From the NCBI RefSeq assembly GCF_000334455.1, contig NZ_BANX01000027.1:1-32389 (forward strand): a DNA stretch of 32,389 nt, given 5' to 3'. Under the pieces are notes generated by a model. That model did no database searches, was not told the DNA's origin, and was given only the letters and a program-made list of their open reading frames with translations. The stretch comes from Gordonia soli NBRC 108243. Lineage in GTDB: Bacteria; Actinomycetota; Actinomycetes; Mycobacteriales; Mycobacteriaceae. The position numbers and the translations under genes were made by a program. Shown here piece by piece: positions 26,036-32,389 of this stretch (positions are counted from its first letter, which is position 1; every line of letters starts with the position of its first letter).

Positions 26036-27802
26036 TCACCGAGCAGGTTCACCCGGTCGTTCCTTCTCTGCGGTCTCCAGCAATTCCTCCGCGTGCGCAC
26101 GGCCCGTGTCGGAATCCCCCAATCCCGCCAACATACGTGCCAGCTCCGAAACTCGCTCGTCGCGTGACAAAGTCCTCACGGTGCTCGTCTGTGCGCCACG
26201 GCCGGACCCGCTGGTCTTACCGATGACGACATGATTGTCCGCAAAAGCGGCCACCTGTGGCAAGTGGGTGACCACGATGACCTGGTGGTTACGCGCGAGA
26301 TGAGCCAATCGTCGGCCGATCTCGACGGCCGCGCGACCGCCCACACCAGCATCGACCTCATCGAACACCATGATCGAACCGCTGCTGGGTTCCGCCAACA
26401 CCACCTCGAGCGCGAGCATCACACGAGACAGTTCGCCGCCGGAGGCCGACCGTGCGATGGGCAACGGCTGCGCATCCTTGTGTGCGACGAGGGCGAACTC
26501 GACCCGATCGGCGCCCGCGCTCCCCGCGTGTGCGCGCTGCCCGTCGACGACCACGGCCAGGCGGTCGTCGTCTGCCGCCACCTCCAGGACGACCCCGACC
26601 TCGAGCGCGGCGTCACCCATGGCCAGCCCGCCGAGTTCGCGGGAGACCTTCTTGCTCATCGACGTGGCAGCCTTGGCACGGGCGGTGTGCAGCCGCGTGG
26701 CCGCGGCCGCCACAGCATCGCGAGCTGTGTTCGCCTGCTCCTCGAGATGCTCGATGGACCGGCCCGGATCCTCGATCTCGGCGAGGCGCGCCTCTGCCTC
26801 GGCCCGCCATGCGATCACGCCGTCGACATCGGCGGCGTACTTGCGCAGCAGCGATTTGATCTCCGCCTGCCGGTTCAGCAGGCCGTCGAGCTCACCGGCG
26901 TCGGCAGGCAGTTCGCCCAGATAGCCGGTGAGTTCCTGGCCGATGTCGGTGACGATGGTCAGCACCTCCGACACCCGCGGCAACAATGTGCGCAGGGTCT
27001 CGTCGGTCGTGCCCTCGAGCTGGGTCCGCACCTGGCCGAGGCCGTCGACCACCGAGCCGGCGTCGCCGGCGACGATCTCCTGCGACTGCGCGGCGGCGGT
27101 GCGGATCGTGTCGAGGTCGGTGAGGCGACGGATGGCGACGGTCAGTTCCTCGTCCTCACCCGGTCGCGGATCGACCGCGGCGATCTCGGTGATCCCGAAA
27201 CGCAGCCGATCGGCCTCCTGTGCGAGATCTCGTGAGTCGGCGCGCAACGCGTCGAGTTCGTCGAGCACCGCGGTCCACCGGGCACGCGCGGTCTGGTACT
27301 CGTCACGGGCACGAGCGGCGCCCGATCCGGCGAAGGTGTCCAGAGCCGCCCGCTGATGCTCGGGTTTCAGCAACCGGAGCTGATCGTTCTGGCCATGGAT
27401 GGTCAGGAGACGGGTCGTCAGCTGACCCATCACGCCCACGGGCACCGAGCGCCCACCCAGGTGGGCGCGGGATCGGCCGTCGGAGCCGACGGTCCGGACC
27501 GCGATGAGACTGACGTCGTCGTCGAGTTCCGCACCCGACGACTCGACGATCTCGCCGATGTCGGCAGCGACTCGACCGTCGTCGCCGACAGGCAGTCGGA
27601 ATCGACCCTCGACCGTCGCCTTGGGGTACCCGGAGCGGACACGCCCAGGGTCGGCCCGACCACCCGACAGCAGATGCAGGCTGGTCACGATCATGGTCTT
27701 ACCTGCACCGGTCTCACCGGTGAGGACCGTGAAGCCCGGGTGGAACTGTGCGGACGACTGTTCGATGACACCCAGACCCGAGATACTCAGTTCTTCGAGC
27801 AC
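26036..27802 (-). CDS. recN: DNA repair protein RecN
   Basis: A 588-aa SMC-like ATPase for double-strand break repair, of normal family length. Walker A (GETGAGKT) is at residues 29-36, after the N-terminal LEELSISGLGVIEQS strand. The HGQNDQLRLL motif is RecN-specific. The centre is a long coiled coil (about 170-400). The ABC signature SASGGELSRVMLALEVV and Walker B IMVFDEVDAGVGGRAA follow, then VTHLPQVAA. I chose the GTG at 27802, with GGAGG at 27814-27818 and two bases after the NAD kinase stop; the long frame upstream is an overlap with that gene. It is co-transcribed with NAD kinase and tlyA. Confidence 0.96.
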   Translation of the reverse strand: MLEELSISGLGVIEQSSAQFHPGFTVLTGETGAGKTMIVTSLHLLSGGRADPGRVRSGYPKATVEGRFRLPVGDDGRVAADIGEIVESSGAELDDDVSLIAVRTVGSDGRSRAHLGGRSVPVGVMGQLTTRLLTIHGQNDQLRLLKPEHQRAALDTFAGSGAARARDEYQTARARWTAVLDELDALRADSRDLAQEADRLRFGITEIAAVDPRPGEDEELTVAIRRLTDLDTIRTAAAQSQEIVAGDAGSVVDGLGQVRTQLEGTTDETLRTLLPRVSEVLTIVTDIGQELTGYLGELPADAGELDGLLNRQAEIKSLLRKYAADVDGVIAWRAEAEARLAEIEDPGRSIEHLEEQANTARDAVAAAATRLHTARAKAATSMSKKVSRELGGLAMGDAALEVGVVLEVAADDDRLAVVVDGQRAHAGSAGADRVEFALVAHKDAQPLPIARSASGGELSRVMLALEVVLAEPSSGSIMVFDEVDAGVGGRAAVEIGRRLAHLARNHQVIVVTHLPQVAAFADNHVVIGKTSGSGRGAQTSTVRTLSRDERVSELARMLAGLGDSDTGRAHAEELLETAEKERPGEPAR

Positions 27803-27804
27803 GG

Positions 27805-28896
27805 TTACGTCGACCTCCCCCTCCACCCGGTCACCGGCAGGGCGAACTTCGTCACCAGACGGTCGGCGAACGGGTCGGAATCGATTCTGACCCACTGCAC
27901 CGACCGTTCGCTGCGAACGATCTCCACTCGTGCCCCGGCCGGGACGTCGATGGGACGCCGACCGTCGCACAAGGCGATCGCCGAACGACCGGTCTTGTCG
28001 ATCTCGACGGCGATGGTCGACCTCGGGCTGGTGACCATCGGACGTGCGAACAGTGCGTGGGCATTGCTGGGTACGACCAGGATCGCCTCGAGGTCGGGCC
28101 ACATGACCGGTCCCCCCGCGGAGAACGCGTAGGCCGTGGATCCGGTCGGAGTCGAGATCAACACACCGTCGGCGCCGAACGCCGACACCGGGCGCCCGTC
28201 GACCTCGGTGACGAGCTCGAGGACTCCTTGATTGGTGCGGTTCTGGATGGCGACCTCGTTCAGAGCCCAACTGCGCACCGGGTTCTCGGGGTTGGCCGGA
28301 TCGGTGACCGAGACGTCCAGGGTCATCCGGGGTTCCACCCGATAGTCACCGGCGATCAACTGGGCCATCACCGAGTCGACCCGATTCGCTTCCGCCTCGG
28401 CCAGGAAGCCGATCCGGCCGAGGTTGATCCCCAATACCGGCACCGATGCCGGATAGGCCAACTCGGCGGCGCGGAGGAATGTCCCGTCGCCACCGAGGAC
28501 GATGACGATCTCGCATCCCTCTGCGGATGCCGGGTGTGCAGTGGTCACCTCGACGGCGGCGCCGATGTCGCGGAGGTGCTCCGGATCGACCGGATGACTC
28601 TCCGGTCGTGCGCGCTCACCGGCCGGGACGCTGTCCGGATCGGGGTCGGGCACGAGGTGTGCCGGGTCGTGGTCGACTCCCACCATGCCGGTGGCGGTGT
28701 CGTGATCGACGATGCGCAATCGGATGTCCGCGGCGGCGCAGTGACGCGCGATCGCCTCCATCGTCTCGACGACGACGTGCCTACCGGTGTGCGCGACGAC
28801 CAGGAACTCACGCTGACCCGCGGCCGCACCGTCCACCGGCACATCGGCAGCATTCCCGCCCACGACGCTGTCGGCACGCACCTCGTCGACCACCAC
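27805..28896 (-). CDS. nadK: NAD kinase
   Basis: A 363-aa enzyme phosphorylating NAD to NADP, homologous to M. tuberculosis PpnK (Rv1695). The GGDGT motif is at residues 135-139, followed by [25 protein letters not shown]. The conserved [26 protein letters not shown] block is intact, as is [14 protein letters not shown]. It is about 55 residues longer than the M. tuberculosis enzyme; the excess is an N-terminal lead of about 25 residues and an insertion at about 62-105 rich in His, Asp and Pro. The start is a GTG, with GAAGGGA just before it. The stop is two bases from recN. Confidence 0.95.
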   Translation of the reverse strand: MVVDEVRADSVVGGNAADVPVDGAAAGQREFLVVAHTGRHVVVETMEAIARHCAAADIRLRIVDHDTATGMVGVDHDPAHLVPDPDPDSVPAGERARPESHPVDPEHLRDIGAAVEVTTAHPASAEGCEIVIVLGGDGTFLRAAELAYPASVPVLGINLGRIGFLAEAEANRVDSVMAQLIAGDYRVEPRMTLDVSVTDPANPENPVRSWALNEVAIQNRTNQGVLELVTEVDGRPVSAFGADGVLISTPTGSTAYAFSAGGPVMWPDLEAILVVPSNAHALFARPMVTSPRSTIAVEIDKTGRSAIALCDGRRPIDVPAGARVEIVRSERSVQWVRIDSDPFADRLVTKFALPVTGWRGRST

Positions 28897-28910
28897 GGTC
28901 CCTTCGTCTG

Positions 28911-29864
28911 TCAGCGCGGTCCGTTCTCGACGGCATCGGCGATCACTTGCCGGACGGCCCCGCTGATGTCGCTGTCGTCCCCGTCGTCCGGCCCCGGGGC
29001 CCGGACTCCGACCCTATCGCTCCCCGACGACGTACCGCCGAACTGGTGGCGTCCATCGTGCGCATCGTCGGTGCCGGGTGGCGGTGGCGACTGCCGGCCG
29101 CCCGGGTCGGCAGAGCCGGTCTTGCGCAGCCACAAGAAGTACTCGACGTTGCCCGACGGTCCGGGGAGCGGACTCGCCGTGGCTCCGACGGTGCGCAGTC
29201 CGAGCGTCGCAGCACCTCGTGCCACGGCCTCGACCGCTTCGACACGCAGAGCCGGATCGCGCACGACGCCACCGGATCCCACGCGCTCCTTGCCGACTTC
29301 GAACTGCGGTTTCACCATCGGCACCAGGTCGGCGCCCGGACGTGCGCACGCCGCCAGAGCCGGAAGCACCAGAAGCAGCGAGATGAACGAGAGGTCGGCG
29401 ACGACGAGATCGACCGGATCGCCGACAGTCGCCGGATCCAGATGCCGGACGTTGGTGCGGTCGTGTACGTGCACACGGGGATCGTTCTGCAGACGCCAGA
29501 TGAGTTGGCCGTAGCCGACGTCCACGGCGACCACTTCGGCAGCTCCACGGCGCAGCAGCACGTCGGTGAAACCGCCGGTGGACGCACCGGCGTCCAGACA
29601 GCGCCGTCCCTCGACGGTCAGCCCCTGATCGGCGAATGCGTCCAGCGCACCGACAAGTTTGTGCGCGCCTCTCGATGCCCAGCCCTCGCCGACGTCCTCG
29701 ACCACGACGATCGGTGTGTCCTTCGCGACGTTGGTCGCCGGCTTTGCCGCGACCACCCCGTTGACCTTGACCACACCGGCCGCGATGAGTTCGCGTGCCT
29801 GTTCGCGTGATCTGGCGAGTCCGCGTCGCACGAGCTCGGCGTCCAGCCGAGCGCGCGTCGCCAC
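28911..29864 (-). CDS. tlyA: TlyA family rRNA 2'-O-methyltransferase
   Basis: A 317-aa protein with an N-terminal S4 domain (residues 1-55, [25 protein letters not shown]) and a Rossmann methyltransferase domain. The SAM site is [17 protein letters not shown] (88-104), followed by VDVGYGQL and [33 protein letters not shown] and [16 protein letters not shown] match TlyA. In mycobacteria the enzyme methylates 16S and 23S rRNA and its loss gives capreomycin resistance. A Gly/Pro/Asp-rich insertion of about 50 residues (250-299) splits the last strand from the C-terminal helix. I chose the GTG at 29864, 10 bases after the preceding stop with GAGG upstream; the frame extends 13 more codons. Confidence 0.94.
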   Translation of the reverse strand: MATRARLDAELVRRGLARSREQARELIAAGVVKVNGVVAAKPATNVAKDTPIVVVEDVGEGWASRGAHKLVGALDAFADQGLTVEGRRCLDAGASTGGFTDVLLRRGAAEVVAVDVGYGQLIWRLQNDPRVHVHDRTNVRHLDPATVGDPVDLVVADLSFISLLLVLPALAACARPGADLVPMVKPQFEVGKERVGSGGVVRDPALRVEAVEAVARGAATLGLRTVGATASPLPGPSGNVEYFLWLRKTGSADPGGRQSPPPPGTDDAHDGRHQFGGTSSGSDRVGVRAPGPDDGDDSDISGAVRQVIADAVENGPR

Positions 29865-29874
29865 CGTCAGTGCC

Positions 29875-30210
29875 TCATCGGCGATCGACCTCGTCCAGCG
29901 CACCCGTCAACACGTCGTGTGCCTGGTCGAGGAGTTCGGCCTGACGACTCAATGCGGCCAGGTCGAAGGTGTCACCGACGCTCTGCCGGACCTCGTCGAC
30001 CTCGGCGAGCAACTCGTCCACGCGCTGGGTGACCGACTCGGGCTCGATGGTCGACGCCCGCACCGGTGACTCCGGCGCCGCCAGATGCGCACCCGGCTTG
30101 GGAGCACCTGGTGTCGGCACTCCCGGCGGTGGAGCGCTCGGCTGCCGGCCCGGGATCGGAGGTACGTGTCCGGGACGAGGTCCAGGGATCGGGCGGTGGT
30201 CGTCGGTCAT
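29875..30210 (-). CDS. Small conserved protein, Rv1693-position homologue
   Basis: A 111-aa protein of unknown function between the HAD gene and tlyA, where M. tuberculosis has the short Rv1693. The first ~50 residues are proline-rich and disordered (PIPGPRPGHVPPIPG, PPPGVPTPGAPKPG). The rest is one acidic amphipathic helix pair (VTQRVDELLAEVDEVRQSV and LSRQAELLDQAHDVLTGALDEV) that could form a coiled coil. It starts 12 bases after the HAD stop, so it is in the operon. Confidence 0.8.
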   Translation of the reverse strand: MTDDHRPIPGPRPGHVPPIPGRQPSAPPPGVPTPGAPKPGAHLAAPESPVRASTIEPESVTQRVDELLAEVDEVRQSVGDTFDLAALSRQAELLDQAHDVLTGALDEVDRR

Positions 30211-30222
30211 CGAGAGACCACG

Positions 30223-32256
30223 CTAGCGCACCGAGGCCAGCCCGAGGCCCCGCAGACGCGTGTCGATGGTCGGTTCGTCAGCCCGTACGACCCATCGGGT
30301 GCCCTCGGCGCTCTGGGCCTCCCATACCGCGGCGGCCAGCGCGGGCAGCAGCGACTCGGGTCGTGCGTCCGCAGACGACCGCACCGATACGGTCGTGCCG
30401 CTGATGTCGAACGACCAGCCCGGCTGTGGCCCGACCCGGACGGCCTCGGTGTCGGCGCCGAGCCCGGTCAGGTCGTCGACGACGTAGGTGGGTCGCTGCC
30501 GCGTCGGGGCGTTCAGCAGATCCGACGCGGTGCTGACGCCGGTCAGGACCAGCAGGCTGTGGAGACCGACTGCGTGTGCGCCCTCGATGTCGGTGTCCAG
30601 GCGATCGCCGACCACCAACGGCCGATCCGCGCGGCTCCGCTCGATGGCGTCCTCGAGCAGGGGCGCCGCAGGTTTGCCGGCCACCTCGGGCGTCGCGCCC
30701 GTCGCATGGGCGACCGCGGCCACCATCGACCCGTTGCCGACGAGCAGACCGCGCTCCGACGGCAACGTCGCGTCCACATTGCACGCGATCCACCGGGCGC
30801 CGGCGCGGATGGCCAACACGGCCTCGGAGAGCTGCGCCCAGCCGGTGTCGGGCGAATGGCCCTGGATGACCGCAGCCGGACGGTCGTCGGCACTGCGCGT
30901 GACGGCGATCCCGACCTCGCGCACCTCTTGGGCCAGACCGTCGGTACCGACGACCAGCGCCCGCGAGCCCGGCTGGAGATGCTCGGAGAGGAGACGAGCC
31001 GCGCTCTGAGCGCTGGTGACGACCTGGTCGGCGGTCGCGGAGAACCCGAGTTCGGTCAGATGAGCGGCCACCTCGGACGGACGACGACTCGCGTTGTTGG
31101 TCACGAACAGCTGCGGAACCGTCACCGTCGCAAGCGTCTCGGCTGCGCCGGCGATGGGCCGCGAGCCGGCGAAGACGGTGCCGTCCAGGTCGAGCAACAG
31201 CGCGTCGTAACCCGACACGAGCGGTGCCGAGGACGTCGTGTTGCTCGCAGCAACCGGAGACGACGCGTCGCGGACCGGGGCCTCCCCGGCCTCGGGGGCG
31301 GCGCCCGATGCCGGCGTCGCGACTGGACGAACGGGAGCCGAAGGCGACGGGTCGCCCGGTGCCTGCCCCTCGATTCTCGACGATCCGGCATCGATCGTCG
31401 ATTCCACGGGGCGCGCTGGTTCCTCCGGTCGACTCTGTGCCATGGGGCGGCTCTGGTCCCCGAGACGCTCGGGAGCGACGTCGTCGGCACCGCTCACCGT
31501 CTGGCCGTCATCCTCGAGCGCACCGTCCGGTGAGGTCATCTCGACGAGCCGGAGTTCGGCGTCGGTCACATCGTCGACGTCCGCCGACGCGGCATTCATG
31601 AACCACGTGATCGCATCGTCTCGTCGTCCCGCAGCCTCGAGAGCAGACGCATAGGTGTAGAAGAGTCGGGCCGCTCCGGTCCCGACACGACCGGGGTTCA
31701 AATCCTCGTGCTGCAGCGTGACGACCGCCTTCTGCGGCTCGTCCAGATCCATCCGGGCACCGGCCTCGACGATGCGCATCTCGGTGGCCTCATCGCCGGT
31801 GAGCCGACGCCCGTCCTCGCTGCGTGCGATCTCGATCGCCCGCTCAGGACGGCCGAGCCCCCGCTCGGAGTCGGCGATCAGCGGCAACAGCGCCGTATTG
31901 CCCGTTATCCGGCGGGCAGCACGCAGCTCGGAAACGGCTTCCTGCCATTCGCCTGCGTTGTACGCCGCGACTCCGGCCGTCTCGCGGACGAGTCCCACCC
32001 GAGACGCGCGAGCACGCGCAGCGCGAGCGTGAGCAAGAGCAGTCGCGGGGTCCTCGTCCAGGAGACGCGACACCATCACCAGATGTCTGGCGACGCTCTC
32101 CGCGTTCGCCTTGTCCAGGGTCAGCAGGTCTCGACGAACCTCGGGATCGAGGTCGGAGGCTGCGACGTCATCAGGAAGGAACGGCTCGTCACGACGATCC
32201 GAGCCACCACCGCGGCGGGGACGCCGTTGGCCGTCGGTCCGATCTCGGTAACTCAT
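30223..32256 (-). CDS. Helical-repeat (TPR-like) domain fused to HAD-family phosphatase (NagD type)
   Basis: A 677-aa protein of two parts. Residues ~30-240 are paired helices of TPR type (DKANAESVARHLVMVSRLLD, AGVAAYNAGEWQEAVSELRAA, FYTYASALEAAGRRDDAITWFMNAA). A Pro/Ala/Ser linker of about 100 residues follows. Residues ~348-600 are a type IIA HAD phosphatase: DLDGTVF at 356-362, FVTNNAS, then GKPAAPLLEDAIE and VVGDRLDTDIEGAHAVG. It should hydrolyse a small phosphorylated metabolite. About 80 further residues follow the HAD core. In M. tuberculosis the two parts are separate adjacent genes (Rv1691 and Rv1692); here no stop separates them. The start is an ATG at 32256, and no gene lies upstream in the window. 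Confidence 0.9.
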   Translation of the reverse strand: MSYRDRTDGQRRPRRGGGSDRRDEPFLPDDVAASDLDPEVRRDLLTLDKANAESVARHLVMVSRLLDEDPATALAHARAARARASRVGLVRETAGVAAYNAGEWQEAVSELRAARRITGNTALLPLIADSERGLGRPERAIEIARSEDGRRLTGDEATEMRIVEAGARMDLDEPQKAVVTLQHEDLNPGRVGTGAARLFYTYASALEAAGRRDDAITWFMNAASADVDDVTDAELRLVEMTSPDGALEDDGQTVSGADDVAPERLGDQSRPMAQSRPEEPARPVESTIDAGSSRIEGQAPGDPSPSAPVRPVATPASGAAPEAGEAPVRDASSPVAASNTTSSAPLVSGYDALLLDLDGTVFAGSRPIAGAAETLATVTVPQLFVTNNASRRPSEVAAHLTELGFSATADQVVTSAQSAARLLSEHLQPGSRALVVGTDGLAQEVREVGIAVTRSADDRPAAVIQGHSPDTGWAQLSEAVLAIRAGARWIACNVDATLPSERGLLVGNGSMVAAVAHATGATPEVAGKPAAPLLEDAIERSRADRPLVVGDRLDTDIEGAHAVGLHSLLVLTGVSTASDLLNAPTRQRPTYVVDDLTGLGADTEAVRVGPQPGWSFDISGTTVSVRSSADARPESLLPALAAAVWEAQSAEGTRWVVRADEPTIDTRLRGLGLASVR

Positions 32257-32388
32257 GGTGTCAATCTATCCTCGGTCGAAGGTCATCGAAGAATCGCCGG
32301 CGATCTCGCCGATCTGCGGCGCGTGACCGCATCTGGTCGACGACGCAGAAATGCCCCGGAACCGGAGTGATCCTGGTCCCGAGGCATT
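32257..32388. other. Intergenic end of window with hairpin
   Basis: No gene is visible between the HAD gene start and the window end. The segment should hold the promoter for the long minus-strand operon. It ends in an inverted repeat. Confidence 0.5.
32348..32388. terminator. Hairpin terminator at the right window edge
   Basis: AAATGCCCCGGAACC (32348-32362) and GGTCCCGAGGCATTT (32374-32388) pair with two mismatches, with A and T tracts at the outer ends. It probably ends a gene to the right that reads on the minus strand. Confidence 0.6.
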
Positions 32389-32389
32389 T

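Noticed and set aside
28057..29514. Long plus-strand frame opposite NAD kinase and tlyA
   Set aside because: Shadow frame; no recognisable domain and spans two real genes.

Overview
The window looks like the chromosome of a high-GC actinobacterium of the order Mycobacteriales, probably Gordonia or a close relative. I infer this from codon use, from the frequent GTG starts and 4-bp start/stop overlaps, and mainly from gene order. From about 11.9 kb to the right end, all genes read on the minus strand in the order of the Mycobacterium tuberculosis Rv1691-Rv1713 block: HAD phosphatase, small protein, tlyA, NAD kinase, recN, steA, mctB/steB, pyrG, NUDIX hydrolase, xerD, parA, scpA, scpB, rluB, cmk, der. 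A tRNA-Pro(GGG) gene follows der. The genus is an inference from recalled families; no search was run.

Region 1 (1-5.6 kb) is ordinary accessory chromosome. It holds a DUF222/HNH 13E12-type protein, a 0.5-kb intergenic stretch with a 21-bp tandem repeat, and an APC-family amino-acid permease. It also holds a compact ArsR regulator / RibD-like reductase / AHSA1-type protein cluster and an F420-dependent nitroreductase-family protein.

Region 2 (5.9-11.76 kb) is the part with most novelty. It looks like an integration hotspot at the 3' side of tRNA-Pro. A resolvase-like protein that lacks the catalytic serine is translationally coupled to a 100-aa protein of unknown function. The last 61 bp around the stop of that second gene are repeated about 1.07 kb downstream, bracketing one cargo gene (two zinc-ribbon-like ends, two membrane helices). 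Fifty-two bases further on, a 45-bp copy of the tRNA-Pro 3' end marks the far end of a second 3.7-kb islet. This islet carries a 244-aa orphan, an N-terminally truncated tyrosine integrase and a 541-aa DUF5677-like protein. The intact tRNA-Pro closes it on the right. Each tRNA copy has its own hairpin terminator.

Region 3 (11.9-32.3 kb) is the conserved block for ribosome maturation (Der, RluB, TlyA), chromosome organisation and repair (ParA, ScpA, ScpB, XerD, RecN), nucleotide and cofactor supply (Cmk, PyrG, NUDIX, NAD kinase) and envelope/cell separation (SteA, MctB/SteB). Two DUF2382-type stress-protein genes with low-complexity tails sit between steA and recN, where M. tuberculosis has none. 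The Rv1691-like helical-repeat protein and the Rv1692-like HAD phosphatase are fused into one 677-aa protein. Almost every junction is an overlap or a gap of a few bases, so this is one or a few long operons. A perfect hairpin separates mctB from pyrG.
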